In this document: positions 1 through 9,042 of the stretch, one piece after another
Numbering within the stretch: position 1 is the stretch's first letter
How the letters are laid out: every line of letters begins with the position of its first letter
Assembly (NCBI GenBank): GCA_017937655.1
Contig: JAGBDE010000004.1
Coordinates: 1 to 40,955 of the forward strand
Direction of reading: 5' to 3'
Length of the DNA stretch: 40,955 bases
Source of the DNA: Clostridia bacterium
GTDB lineage: Bacteria > Bacillota > Clostridia > Christensenellales > Aristaeellaceae
Translations under genes and position numbers: made by a program
The notes under the pieces: model-generated
Database searches by the model: none
Seen by the model: the letters and a program-made list of their open reading frames with translations, nothing else
What the model was told of the DNA's origin: nothing

Positions 1-518
1 TCCTGGACGAGCCCACCAACCACCTGGACATGGACAGTCGCGAAGTCCTGGAGGACGCCCTGGCCGACTTCCCCGGCACCATCCTGGCCATCAGTCACGA
101 CCGCTACTTCATCAACCGTTTTGCGGACAAGGTGATGGTCATGTCGGACAACGGCGTGACCGAGTACCTGGGCAATTTTGATGATTACATCGAGAAGCGC
201 AACCGTCCCAAGCCCCCCGTCTCCACCGGCGACGAGGTGACCCGCACCGCCCAGATCAAGGAAAAGAAGAAAAACCGCCAGCAGAGTGCCATCCTCCGGG
301 AGCTGAAGCAGGCGGTACGCAAGGCGGAAGAAGCCATCGAGCAAAACGAGCAGGAGCTGGCCCGGCTGGAAGCCGCCCTGGCCGACCCTGCCACCTACAA
401 CGATATGGAACGCATGCGGCAGTTGACCGAGGCCTATCAGCAGGAGCAGGACAAAACCGAAGCTCTTTACGAGGCCCTGGAAAATGCCGAAAACGCACTC
501 ACCGAAGCCGACGCCTGA
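1..518 (+). CDS. ABC-F family ATPase, C-terminal part (partial, Uup/YfmR-like)
   Basis: The gene enters from the left edge; reading from base 3 the first residues are the Walker B and D-loop of the second nucleotide-binding domain (LDEPTNHLD), followed by the switch histidine in ISHDRYF. The last ~90 residues are a Lys/Glu-rich coiled coil (KKKNRQQ to the end), the C-terminal domain seen in Uup and YfmR-type ABC-F proteins. ABC-F proteins are soluble and act on the ribosome or on stalled translation; they carry no membrane domain. The catalytic glutamate is intact here, unlike in the second ABC-F of this window (14770-16371). The stop codon sits in a terminator hairpin. Which ABC-F subfamily it belongs to cannot be settled without the N-terminal half. 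Confidence 0.9.
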   Translation, partial: LDEPTNHLDMDSREVLEDALADFPGTILAISHDRYFINRFADKVMVMSDNGVTEYLGNFDDYIEKRNRPKPPVSTGDEVTRTAQIKEKKKNRQQSAILRELKQAVRKAEEAIEQNEQELARLEAALADPATYNDMERMRQLTEAYQQEQDKTEALYEALENAENALTEADA

Positions 519-537
519 CGCGGCTTCGGTTTCCTTT
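501..537 (+). terminator. Intrinsic terminator overlapping the ABC-F stop codon
   Basis: ACCGAAGCC (501-509) pairs perfectly with GGCTTCGGT (522-530), followed by a pyrimidine-rich TTCCTTT tail. The stop codon of the ABC-F gene is in the loop. The T-tract is imperfect, so read-through into the next gene is possible. Confidence 0.6.
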
Positions 538-566
538 CCCCCATTTTTCAGAAAGGAGGCAAACAA

Positions 567-1376
567 ATGCCTAAACCCAAAAAGCAACGAAAACCCTCCT
601 ACACCAACAGAGCCTCGCTGATCGTCTATCTCATTCTGCGGGCGATGGTCATCCTGGCTCTGGTCATGAGCCTGCTCCGCCGGGACTATGAAAGCGTGTT
701 CCTCTGCGGCCTGACGCTGATTTTGTTTCTGCTGCCGCTGGTGGTGGAAAAGCATTTCAAGATCCGGCTGCCCAGCACTTTGGAAATCATCATCCTGCTG
801 TTCATTTTCTCCGCAGAAATCCTGGGCGAACTGAACAGCTTCTACGTCCGCGTGCCCCACTGGGACACCGTCCTCCACACCCTCAACGGCTTTCTGTGCG
901 CCGCCATCGGCTTTGCGCTGGTAGATATGTTCAACCGCAGCGAGCGCTTCTCCATCCAGCTGTCGCCCCTGTACCTGGCGGTGGTGGCGTTCTGCTTTTC
1001 CATGACGGTGGGCGTGGTCTGGGAGTTCTTTGAATACGGCTGCGACCTGCTTCTGGGCCTGGATATGCAAAAGGACACCATCATCCACACCCTGAACACC
1101 GTGGAGCTGGACGTAACCCGCACCAATCAGGTCATCTCTGTGGCGGATATTGCTGACGTGACCCTTCTCCTGGCCGACGGCTCCACCCAGCCCCTTGCCC
1201 TGGGCGGCTACCTGGACATGGGCCTCCATGATACCATGAAGGATCTGCTGGTCAATTTCATTGGCGCGGTGGTGTTTTCCATCATCGGCTTCTTCTATGT
1301 CAAAAGCCGGGGCAAAAGCCGCTTTGCCCGCCGTTTCATCCCGGAAGTTCTGGACGACGAGACCCCCGACGAATAA
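567..1376 (+). CDS. Polytopic membrane protein, DUF2238/YjdF-like
   Basis: 269 residues. About six hydrophobic segments are visible (roughly residues 16-37, 45-60, 72-88, 105-124, 134-155 and 233-252) with an acidic C-terminal tail. Polar residues are embedded in the membrane segments: HWDTVLH, VWEFFEYGCD and LHDTMKDLLVNFIGA. These resemble the conserved Asp/His/Glu pattern of the DUF2238 (E. coli YjdF) family. Function of that family is unknown. The start is decided by an AAAGGAGG site about 8 bases upstream of the ATG. The gene lies 48 bases after the ABC-F stop and ends in a strong terminator. The family assignment rests on recalled motif style; the integral membrane nature is clear. Confidence 0.75.
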   Translation: MPKPKKQRKPSYTNRASLIVYLILRAMVILALVMSLLRRDYESVFLCGLTLILFLLPLVVEKHFKIRLPSTLEIIILLFIFSAEILGELNSFYVRVPHWDTVLHTLNGFLCAAIGFALVDMFNRSERFSIQLSPLYLAVVAFCFSMTVGVVWEFFEYGCDLLLGLDMQKDTIIHTLNTVELDVTRTNQVISVADIADVTLLLADGSTQPLALGGYLDMGLHDTMKDLLVNFIGAVVFSIIGFFYVKSRGKSRFARRFIPEVLDDETPDE

Positions 1377-1401
1377 TTCTTTTCAGTATTTTCATTTCAT
1401 G

Positions 1402-1430
1402 CTCCGGCCATGGCGCCGGAGTTTTTTGTT
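1402..1430 (+). terminator. Strong intrinsic terminator
   Basis: CTCCGGC (1402-1408) and GCCGGAG (1415-1421) form a stem with a 6-base loop, immediately followed by TTTTTTG. It closes the transcription unit of the membrane protein and isolates the next promoter. Confidence 0.9.
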
Positions 1431-1451
1431 TTGTTTTCCGACGGTTTTGCG

Positions 1452-1480
1452 TTGACGGTAAAATTTCAGAGTGCTATAAT
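1452..1480 (+). promoter_or_regulatory. Sigma-A promoter for the GGDEF/EAL gene
   Basis: TTGACG (1452-1457), a 17-base spacer and a perfect TATAAT (1475-1480). The predicted start of transcription leaves a leader of about 70 bases before the ATG at 1556. This is one of the best promoter matches in the window. Confidence 0.85.
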
Positions 1481-1555
1481 GAAACTGTATACATATGTCC
1501 GTTTCATCTGAATAGCCTGAGGGCCTGAAAAGAAAACACAAAGCGGTGAAGCACA

Positions 1556-4500
1556 ATGAAGCCTTATACCAAGCATTTTGATAAAAAAGATCCCAGCAAA
1601 TTGACCGGCGGAAAGAAGCCTTCCTATGCCGGAGCTTCCAACATGCCTAATTTGCAAAACTTTTTCCGCATCACGGAAAAGGTGGTCAGCCAGCGGCCCA
1701 CCGACAGCTTTGTCCTGGTGCATTGGGACATTGACAGCTTCAAGGTGTTCAACAACCTTTACAGCACCGAAGCCGGCGATATGCTGCTCCGGGAGATTTC
1801 CTACCGCTGCGCCCGCCTAAAAAAAGAGCATCCCGACGTGCTCAGCTACGGCCACATGGGCGCGGACCATTTCCTGCTGTGCTGGGACGGGAAGCATTTT
1901 GACCCGGACGAGGTCTGGCGCACCGTATCCCAGCTGGTGCAGGAATCCTTCCCGGAATTTGCATTTTCCGTCAAATGTGGCCTTCGGGACTTCAGCTTCA
2001 TGGACGATATTCCCAGCATCTGCGAACAGGCGCTGCTGGCCCTGCGTTCCATCAAGGGCAGCTATGACGTGAACTACGTCTGGTACGAAAAGAAAATGCT
2101 GGAAAGCCGGGTCAAGGAAATCGAGATCACTTCCAACATGAAGGAAGCCCTTGACCGGGGCGACTTTGTGCCCTTCTATCAGCCCCAGTACAACCACCTG
2201 ACCGGCGAGATCATCGGCATGGAGGCCCTGGCCCGCTGGATCCACCCGGAAAAGGGCCTGCTTTCCCCTGCCGATTTCATCCCCGTGTTTGAGCGCACCG
2301 GCTTCATCTTTGAGATGGACAAGTGCATCTGGGACAAGGCCAGCCAGCAGCTGCGCCAATGGATGGACGACGGCCTGCAGCCCCCGCCCATGTCCGTCAA
2401 CATCAGCCGCAAGTCCCTGTACCACCCGTCTTTCATTGCCAGCCTGAAACAGGTGGTGAAGAAGCATAACATCCCCGCGGAAATGCTGAACCTGGAAATT
2501 ACCGAATCCGCCTACATGGAAAACAAGGAACAGCTGCTGGGCATCATCTCCCGGCTGCATGACCTGGGCTTCAAGGTGGAAATGGACGACTTTGGCAGCG
2601 GCTTCTCCTCCCTGAATTTCCTCAAGGACGTGCCTGTGGACCTGATCAAGCTGGACACGGAATTCCTTTCCATGAAAAGCGACAACCGCAGCAAGGGCGG
2701 CAATATCCTAAGCTCCGTCATCCGTCTGGCCCACGGCATCAACCTGGACATCATCGCCGAGGGCGTGGAGGACAAGCATCAGGCCGATCTGCTGAAAAGC
2801 CTGGGCTGCCTGGAAATGCAGGGCTACTACTTCGCCCGGCCCATGGATGCGGAAAAGCTGACCGAGCTGCTCAAAACCGGCAAAACCGCCGCGCCTGCCG
2901 CCCCGGTGGATACGGGCGTGGATATGGCGGTGGATTTCCTGGACGACAGCACCCAGAGCGCCCTTCTGTTCAACAGCTTCGTGGGCGGCGCGGCCATTCT
3001 GGAATACCGGGGCGATACCGCTGCCATCCTGCGCATGAACGACAAATTCTTTGACGTGCTGGGCGTGGGCGTGGAGGAATACCGGGATCAGCAGATGAAG
3101 GTGCTGCATTCCTTTACCCCGGAAACCAAGAAGGACTACATCAACATGCTGGAAACCGCCATCCGCACCGGCCAGGAGGCGGAATGCATCAGCTGCTCCG
3201 TCAACCTGTGCTCCCACAAGGAGCCGGTGTGGATCCACAACCGGGTGCGCTTCCTGGCCCAGAAGGTGGACAGCTACCTGTTCTACCTGGCGGTGGAAAA
3301 CGTGACCCGCCGCAAAATGCTGGAAGAGCAGAACCACCAGCTCATGCTGCTGCAGGAAAAAATGCTGGACAACATCCCCGCCGCCGTAGCGGTATTCCGC
3401 ATCCGGGACGGCAAAATGGTCTGCGAGCGCCTCAGCCGCGGCGCCCAGGACCTTCTCCGCTTTGGCGAGTTTGAGCGGGATTCCCTGGACATCTGCCGCC
3501 GGATGCAGACTTTGACCCAGCGGGCATCCGCCACCCTGGATCAGCTGTTTGAAAAAGCCTCCCTTGACAATCCCAAACCCTTCAGCCACGACCTTTGCAT
3601 CCGCACCGAGGACAACCAGGAGCATTGGCTGAACCTGAGCGCCACGCCCCACCTGGACGAAAGCGGCGAGCTTTGCTATTTCGGCATCTACACGGACATC
3701 ACCCAGCGCAAGCGCAGCGAGCGGATGCTCAGCCTCCGGGAGGCGGAGTACGCAAGCGTGGTACGCCAGAGCCGCAAGGTCATCTGCCGGTATCATCTCA
3801 AAAACAACAGTTTCTCCATCCTGGAGGAATCCGCCCGGCTGCTGGGCCTGCCTCCGGTGGTGACCAACGCCCCGGAAACCTTCATTGCCAGGGGATGCAT
3901 CATCCCCGAATGCGCCGAAAAGTGGCTCCAGATCTTTGCCGATATCAATGCCGGCAAGGAAAGCGGCCAGCTGGACGGCCTGGGCATCCGCTACGCAGAC
4001 GGAAGCTTGCATTGGTACATCCTGCAGTACACCTATGTGCAGGTGGATTCCGAGCGGCTGGACACCGTCACCCTGGCCTTTGAGGACGTGACCGAAAAGC
4101 GCAACCAGGAGCAGACCAAGACCTTCGAATACGCAGCCATTTTCAAGGCGCTGCACCGGGTCTACCCCATGACCATGGCCTGCAACCTGACCAAGAACCA
4201 TTACTATGTTCTGGAAAATGAAAACTACATCCACCACCACATGGGCCACAGCGGCTCCAGCGGCAGCTTTGACGAGCTGATCCAGCAGGCCCTGACCACT
4301 TTGCCGGAAGACGAACGGGAACTTTTCCGCGGTGCCTTCTCCCGGGACAGCCTGCTGCGCGCCTTTGCGGCCGGTCAGGACACCGTGGAGCTGGAGCACC
4401 ACCAGTATGACGACGCCGGTCAGCTCCATTGGGTCAAAACCACCGTTCTCCGGGTGGAAAATCCCCTGGATGACGACATTCTGGAGATCACTATGGCCCA

Positions 4501-6757
4501 GAACATCGACCAGCGAAAGGCCAGCGAGGAACAGCTGAAAAAGGCCCTGAGCACCGCTTCCGACCTGCTGTCCATCAGCGAGGCGGAAACCGAGCTGCGC
4601 ACCTCCATGGCCCGGATGGGCCGCGCCGTGTGCCGCTTTGACTGGGCCACCCAGACCTTGCACCTTCCGCAGGAATACGCCGACGCCCGCCAGCTGCCCC
4701 ATCAGCTGACTTTGCCCATCCGGATGGATTCGGGCAACGAGCGGCTGGTCAAGCGGCTGGATCGCTATCAGCGGCTGTCCTCTGCCATCATGAGCGGCGA
4801 GGCCACCGGCAAGGAGGAAATGTCCTTCCTCGCCGACGACGGCACCGAAACCTGGGAAACCGCCGAGTTCGTCACCTTTTTCAGCGAGCAGAAAAAGCCT
4901 GTGCGCACCATCATCACCCTGGAGGATACCACCGCCCTGCACCAGCAGGAGGAGGAAATCAGCGAGCTGCGCTTCAGCGAGCACATCATGCGCCTGGTGG
5001 CCGAGCATTCCGGCCGCATCGTGTATTACCTGGATCTGGAGCGGCACAACATCGAAGGCCTTGACCAGGAGCAGTGCACCGCCGCCGGTCTGCCGGCCCT
5101 CATCCCCCTGGACGCCCCCTTCCTGCGCCATCGCCTTATCATCGCCAGTGGGGACGATGTGGATACCATCCTCAGCAACGTCCGCAGCGGTGTGCCCCGG
5201 GGCGAGCTCAAAGTCAAGATCCGCGGCCTGGACGGCAAATACCGCTGGTTTGACATCCACTATTCCACCATCTGGAACGACAAGGGAACCGTGCTGGGCG
5301 CAGTCATCTCCCTGCTGGACGTGACCCGGCAGCATCGCCAGGAGCTGGCGTATGAGCGTTACCAGCAAAGCATTCAGACCGCGGACAACGTGGGCATGTT
5401 CTCCCTGGAGGTGGACCTGGTCACCGGCGTGGTGGAGCACTCCGGCGGCAATCTGCTGGACGAGGACGCCAAAACCTGGCTCAAAAAGCGGGATTATTCC
5501 GAGGTTCTGGAGCTGCTGCTCCGGGATCTGTTCCTGGATTCCAACCGGGACGAGGCCCGGGAGGCCTTCCAGAAGGAGCATCTGCTGGAGCAGTACGGCA
5601 CCGCCAACCAGCAAAGTTCCGACTGGCAGGTGGTGTTCCCCCAGAACGGCAAGCACAGCTGGCTGCGCATTACCGTCCAGCTGGTGCCGGACAGCTTCAC
5701 CGGCCACGTCCGCGCCTTTATGGATATGCGGGATGTGACCGCCGAGAAGGAAGCCTTCCTGCAGGTGCAGCGGCAGGCGGAGCGGGACGGCCTTACCGGC
5801 GTGTACAACCGCGCCTCCATCCAGTGGATCGTGGATCGTCACCTGAGCGATCACGCCAACCCGGACGTTGCCTTCATCCTTCTTGACCTGGACGACCTGA
5901 AGAGCCTCAACGACCGCTTCGGCCACCAGCGGGGCGACGACGTGCTCCGCCGGCTGGGAGAGATTACCACCCAGCATTTCGGCGGCGGGCATTTCGTAGG
6001 CCGCGTGGGCGGCGACGAGTTCGTCATCTTCCTGCCGGGCGTATCCAGCGGCGCGTCCCTCCGGGCGTCCATCCAGTCCATGATGGACAAGTTCCTGCGC
6101 ATCCGCATCCCGGAGGATGAAAGCTATCAGGTGCATTGCAGCGTGGGCGTAGCCCTGGGCAAACCCGGCCAGGACGATTTCAACAAGCTCTACCGCAACG
6201 CCGACCTGGCCCTGTACCACATCAAGCGCAACGGCAAGAACGACTACGCCTTCTTCACCGAGGAAATGCACGGCCAGGAGTTCCAGCTCCGGGCCCACCT
6301 GGATGTGACTCTAAAGAACAAGCGGCTTTTCAGCAATGAAGAGCTGAGCTCCTTCCTGAGCATGATCGCGGAGCTGTACCCCATGGTGCTTTCCATGAAC
6401 CTGAGCCAGAATACGGTGTACGTCATGGAATACAAGCGCTACATCAATACGTCCCTGCCCAAGTACGGTACCCTGAGCGACTTCCTGGATTCCTTCCGCC
6501 AGAACGTGGAAGAAAACGAATGGAAGCCCGTCTCCTCCGGCCAGACCACCCGTGAGCAGCTGATGAACGCCTTCCTGGAAGGCAAAAACCGACTGATTTT
6601 TGTGGACCGCCAGGTGGACGACCAGGGCAGGCAGTGGTGGGTCAAAACCTGCATCCTGCTCTACCAGAACAAAGAAAACGAAATTTGCGGCTTTGCCCTC
6701 ATCCGCCCCCTGGAGGAAGCGGAACAGGAAGCCGCCGTCAAAAACCTGAACCAGTGA
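1556..6757 (+). CDS. Giant soluble GGDEF(degenerate)-EAL-multi-PAS-GGDEF signalling protein
   Basis: 1733 residues, no membrane segment. Residues ~45-175 are a degenerate GGDEF domain (MGADHF replaces GGDEF). Residues ~195-440 are an EAL domain with catalytic features in place: MEALAR (E223), LEITES, MDDFGSG (D344, D345), IKLD, AEGVED and the final MQGYYFARP. At least six PAS-like segments follow, several ending in the usual DxT/xRK linker (ENVTRRK, TDITQRK, EDVTEKR, LDVTRQ, RDVTAEK). A second GGDEF domain has an intact VGGDEF (1485-1489). No RxxD inhibitory site is visible nine residues upstream (GGGH there). A C-terminal module (1592-1733) resembles residues 857-988. The likely role is cyclic-di-GMP turnover in the cytosol under several sensory inputs; net direction cannot be told. 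The SD is weak. A nitroreductase follows after 14 bases. Confidence 0.93.
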   Translation: MKPYTKHFDKKDPSKLTGGKKPSYAGASNMPNLQNFFRITEKVVSQRPTDSFVLVHWDIDSFKVFNNLYSTEAGDMLLREISYRCARLKKEHPDVLSYGHMGADHFLLCWDGKHFDPDEVWRTVSQLVQESFPEFAFSVKCGLRDFSFMDDIPSICEQALLALRSIKGSYDVNYVWYEKKMLESRVKEIEITSNMKEALDRGDFVPFYQPQYNHLTGEIIGMEALARWIHPEKGLLSPADFIPVFERTGFIFEMDKCIWDKASQQLRQWMDDGLQPPPMSVNISRKSLYHPSFIASLKQVVKKHNIPAEMLNLEITESAYMENKEQLLGIISRLHDLGFKVEMDDFGSGFSSLNFLKDVPVDLIKLDTEFLSMKSDNRSKGGNILSSVIRLAHGINLDIIAEGVEDKHQADLLKSLGCLEMQGYYFARPMDAEKLTELLKTGKTAAPAAPVDTGVDMAVDFLDDSTQSALLFNSFVGGAAILEYRGDTAAILRMNDKFFDVLGVGVEEYRDQQMKVLHSFTPETKKDYINMLETAIRTGQEAECISCSVNLCSHKEPVWIHNRVRFLAQKVDSYLFYLAVENVTRRKMLEEQNHQLMLLQEKMLDNIPAAVAVFRIRDGKMVCERLSRGAQDLLRFGEFERDSLDICRRMQTLTQRASATLDQLFEKASLDNPKPFSHDLCIRTEDNQEHWLNLSATPHLDESGELCYFGIYTDITQRKRSERMLSLREAEYASVVRQSRKVICRYHLKNNSFSILEESARLLGLPPVVTNAPETFIARGCIIPECAEKWLQIFADINAGKESGQLDGLGIRYADGSLHWYILQYTYVQVDSERLDTVTLAFEDVTEKRNQEQTKTFEYAAIFKALHRVYPMTMACNLTKNHYYVLENENYIHHHMGHSGSSGSFDELIQQALTTLPEDERELFRGAFSRDSLLRAFAAGQDTVELEHHQYDDAGQLHWVKTTVLRVENPLDDDILEITMAQNIDQRKASEEQLKKALSTASDLLSISEAETELRTSMARMGRAVCRFDWATQTLHLPQEYADARQLPHQLTLPIRMDSGNERLVKRLDRYQRLSSAIMSGEATGKEEMSFLADDGTETWETAEFVTFFSEQKKPVRTIITLEDTTALHQQEEEISELRFSEHIMRLVAEHSGRIVYYLDLERHNIEGLDQEQCTAAGLPALIPLDAPFLRHRLIIASGDDVDTILSNVRSGVPRGELKVKIRGLDGKYRWFDIHYSTIWNDKGTVLGAVISLLDVTRQHRQELAYERYQQSIQTADNVGMFSLEVDLVTGVVEHSGGNLLDEDAKTWLKKRDYSEVLELLLRDLFLDSNRDEAREAFQKEHLLEQYGTANQQSSDWQVVFPQNGKHSWLRITVQLVPDSFTGHVRAFMDMRDVTAEKEAFLQVQRQAERDGLTGVYNRASIQWIVDRHLSDHANPDVAFILLDLDDLKSLNDRFGHQRGDDVLRRLGEITTQHFGGGHFVGRVGGDEFVIFLPGVSSGASLRASIQSMMDKFLRIRIPEDESYQVHCSVGVALGKPGQDDFNKLYRNADLALYHIKRNGKNDYAFFTEEMHGQEFQLRAHLDVTLKNKRLFSNEELSSFLSMIAELYPMVLSMNLSQNTVYVMEYKRYINTSLPKYGTLSDFLDSFRQNVEENEWKPVSSGQTTREQLMNAFLEGKNRLIFVDRQVDDQGRQWWVKTCILLYQNKENEICGFALIRPLEEAEQEAAVKNLNQ

Positions 6758-6771
6758 AAGGACCCATCGCC

Positions 6772-7506
6772 ATGAACAACATCATCCAGTCTTTGCTCAG
6801 CCGCAAGTCCGTCCGCGTCTTTGAGGAGCGGGCCATCACCCCGGAGGAGAAAAAAGCCATCCTCATCTCCGCCATGGAGGCCCCCACCGCCGGCAACCAG
6901 CAGCTTTACACCATTCTGGACATCACCGACCAGAACCTGAAGGATCAGCTGGCCGAAAGCTGCGACCATCAGCCCTTCATTGCCAAGGCGCCCCTGGTGC
7001 TCATTTTCTGCGCCGACAAGCTCAAATGGCTGGACGCCTACATCGAAGCCGGTGCCGAGCCCCGTCAGCCCGGCGTGGGCGACCTGCTGCTGGCCATTGA
7101 GGACGCCATGATCGCCGCCCAAAACGCTGTCGTGGCCGCAGAAAGCCTGGGCATTGGCTCCTGCTACATTGGCGATATCCTGGAAAAGAAAGAATTCCAT
7201 CAGCAGCTTCTGAACCTGCCCCGGTACGTGGTGCCCATCGGCATGCTGGTCTTCGGCTACCCCACCCAGCAGCAGAAGGAACGGGTCAAGCCCCGCCGCT
7301 TCGCCCTTACCGACGTGGTGCAGGAGAACACCTACCGCCGCCTCACCGGCGAGGAACTGCGCAAGATGTACGCCCACCGGGTGGGTGAGCAGGGCTTTGA
7401 CAAGTGGATCCAGGCCTTCTGCAACCGCAAGTACAACTCCGATTTTTCCAAAGAAATGAGCCGTTCCGCCCAGGCCTATGTGGAGGAATGGATGAACAAG
7501 GACTAA
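6772..7506 (+). CDS. Nitroreductase family protein (FMN-dependent oxidoreductase)
   Basis: 244 residues. The N-terminus has the FMN-binding RKSVRVF signature, then PTAGNQQ (phosphate/flavin contacts), a hydrophobic dimer helix (AIEDAMIAAQNAVVAAESLGIGSCY is the central region, typical of the family) and an FGYP motif. Members reduce nitroaromatics, quinones or flavins using NAD(P)H in the cytosol; the natural substrate is not evident. The ATG at 6772 is chosen because the alignment with family N-termini begins at MNNIIQSLLSRKS and the longer open frame would overlap the end of the preceding gene. It lies 14 bases after the GGDEF/EAL stop, so co-transcription is likely. The last ~50 residues extend beyond the core fold. 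Confidence 0.9.
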   Translation: MNNIIQSLLSRKSVRVFEERAITPEEKKAILISAMEAPTAGNQQLYTILDITDQNLKDQLAESCDHQPFIAKAPLVLIFCADKLKWLDAYIEAGAEPRQPGVGDLLLAIEDAMIAAQNAVVAAESLGIGSCYIGDILEKKEFHQQLLNLPRYVVPIGMLVFGYPTQQQKERVKPRRFALTDVVQENTYRRLTGEELRKMYAHRVGEQGFDKWIQAFCNRKYNSDFSKEMSRSAQAYVEEWMNKD

Positions 7507-7558
7507 GGAGAGCCCTTGCCAGGTTTATGTGATGGGACTCAACGAATCACACACAAAA

Positions 7559-7588
7559 GGGATGCCGCGTTTACGGCATCCCTTATTT
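7559..7588. terminator. Bidirectional terminator
   Basis: GGGATGCCG (7559-7567) and CGGCATCCC (7574-7582) form a perfect 9-bp stem with a 6-base loop. TTATTT follows on the plus strand and TTTTGTGT on the minus strand. It separates the converging nitroreductase and the minus-strand gene ending at 7590. Confidence 0.88.
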
Positions 7589-7589
7589 G

Positions 7590-8522
7590 TTATCGGAATT
7601 TCATTTCAAACTGTACCTCGCCCTGACGGCCGCCGGTATAAAGCTGGGCGTCGTCATCGGTGTAATAGGTAACGGTATACGGCACCCGGAGGGTAACCAC
7701 ACCATCTTCATCCTCGCTGATGATCTGCCGGAAACGTTCCACGTCCTTCAGCCGCCTGTTCCAATGGTCGGCCAGTTCCGGACTGGCCTTGATCTGCTCC
7801 TGCACCCTCTCCCCAAAGTTGGGATCAAAATAGTCATCCATGCGGATTTCAAGCACCGTATGGACAGCGCCGTCCTCGGATACATATTCGTCGGTGCTGG
7901 ACATATCGCCCATCAGATGGATATCATCCAGATACACTTCCGATACCTTCAACAACAGCAGCTGTTTTCCCGGCGCGACCATTTCCGCCACGGGGCCCAT
8001 GCCGTCTTCCGTCCACAGCCAGTGAACAGCCCGGGCTTCTTCATCGTCCGCATAGGCCGCCAGGTTCTCCGGTCCCACATATGAGCCGTCCGCGTCCAGG
8101 TTCCACATAGGATGCAATTCATTTTTCTCCGGATCAGCAGCCGTTGCCTCCAGCGACACCACCAGCACATTCTGCTCGGGAGCCCAGGAAGCTTCCGTCA
8201 CAGCGATGTTGATGTCCGGATCGTCCACCGGTTTTTGGGAGACTTCGGTCTGCAGGTGTTCCATAATGGCGCTGTGTTTTTCCGGCTCATACTGCTGGTA
8301 TGCGGTAAAGCGGTTGTTGTAATACCATTCCAGCCCCTGGCTGACAACGGCGTAGGCGGTGGTGCCCAGCGCCAGGGCCAGGATTGCGGCGATCAAAACC
8401 GTTCCAAATGCAATGCGTTTCACAGGTTTTTCCTCCTCCAGATGCAGGAGGGTCTGATCCATCCGGTCAACAAAGGATTGCGGGGTCGGGCCCAGCTCCC
8501 GGTCAAGCTCATCACTACGCAT
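7590..8522 (-). CDS. Membrane-anchored putative anti-sigma factor / ECF partner protein
   Basis: 310 residues. Residues ~1-32 are cytosolic (an acidic segment with FVDRMDQTLLHLEEEK), a single transmembrane helix spans ~36-60 (IAFGTVLIAAILALALGTTAYAV is the hydrophobic core region) and the remaining ~250 residues are extracytoplasmic, rich in acidic and aromatic residues, with no family I recognise. The start overlaps the stop of the ECF sigma gene by 8 bases (ATGCGTAG arrangement), so translation is coupled. Position and topology match anti-sigma factors that hold an ECF sigma at the membrane; the large extracytoplasmic domain resembles DUF4179-type partners. No zinc-binding HxxxCxxC motif is present, so it is not a ZAS-type anti-sigma. 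Confidence 0.75.
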   Translation of the reverse strand: MRSDELDRELGPTPQSFVDRMDQTLLHLEEEKPVKRIAFGTVLIAAILALALGTTAYAVVSQGLEWYYNNRFTAYQQYEPEKHSAIMEHLQTEVSQKPVDDPDINIAVTEASWAPEQNVLVVSLEATAADPEKNELHPMWNLDADGSYVGPENLAAYADDEEARAVHWLWTEDGMGPVAEMVAPGKQLLLLKVSEVYLDDIHLMGDMSSTDEYVSEDGAVHTVLEIRMDDYFDPNFGERVQEQIKASPELADHWNRRLKDVERFRQIISEDEDGVVTLRVPYTVTYYTDDDAQLYTGGRQGEVQFEMKFR

Positions 8523-8985
8523 CCTCCGACACCTCCTGTCTCAGTTTCATTTTGGCCCGTGCAACCCGGGTGGTGACAGTTCCCAGCGGCAAGGAAAGCA
8601 GCTCCGCCGTTTCCCGCAGCGTATACCCCTCCAGCAGATTCAAAACCAGCGGCACCCGATATTTCTCCGGCAGGCTGAACAGCGCCCGCCTGAGTTCCAT
8701 TCCCTGCACGTCCGGCGGCTCGGCCGTCAGTTCCGGCATAGGCGGAATCTCGGCCCGACGTTTGCGCTTCCTGAGCAGCGTTTTGCATTCGTTGATCAGA
8801 ATCCGGTTCAGCCAGGTGCCGAAATATGCAGGCTCCCGCAAGGTTTCCCGCCGATCCCAGGCACGCAGCAAGCATTCCTGCATCGCGTCCTCCGCGTCGG
8901 CGATATTGGCTGTGTAACTCATAGCAATGCGATACATCTGCCGTTGCTGCCTGAGCACAAGCCGCGAAAAGGTTTCCTTGTCCAT
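8515..8985 (-). CDS. ECF-type RNA polymerase sigma factor (sigma-70 family)
   Basis: 156 residues. Region 2 covers ~8-75 (MYRIAMSYTANIADAEDAMQ, then WLNRILINECK) and region 4 covers ~98-150 (LPEKYRVPLVLNLLEGYT, HTH around LRETAELLSLPLGTVTTRVARA). No region 1.1 or 3. The start at 8985 is decided by GGGAGGT seven bases upstream; longer open frame would read back through the tRNA genes. The gene overlaps its downstream partner by 8 bases. The protein directs RNA polymerase to a small regulon, usually including its own promoter; a matching candidate promoter lies at 9043-9071. Confidence 0.93.
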   Translation of the reverse strand: MDKETFSRLVLRQQRQMYRIAMSYTANIADAEDAMQECLLRAWDRRETLREPAYFGTWLNRILINECKTLLRKRKRRAEIPPMPELTAEPPDVQGMELRRALFSLPEKYRVPLVLNLLEGYTLRETAELLSLPLGTVTTRVARAKMKLRQEVSEDA

Positions 8986-9042
8986 GAGGTTACCTCCCGT
9001 GTTGCATTGGTAAACAGAGGATTCAACGTTGATTCCATCTAT

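Noticed and set aside
2708..6298. Very long open reading frame antisense to the GGDEF/EAL gene (about 1200 codons)
   Set aside because: It mirrors GC-rich codon use of a clear gene, is full of Gln/His/Val/Gly low-complexity, has no motifs, no promoter or SD, and the opposite strand protein has many conserved domains.
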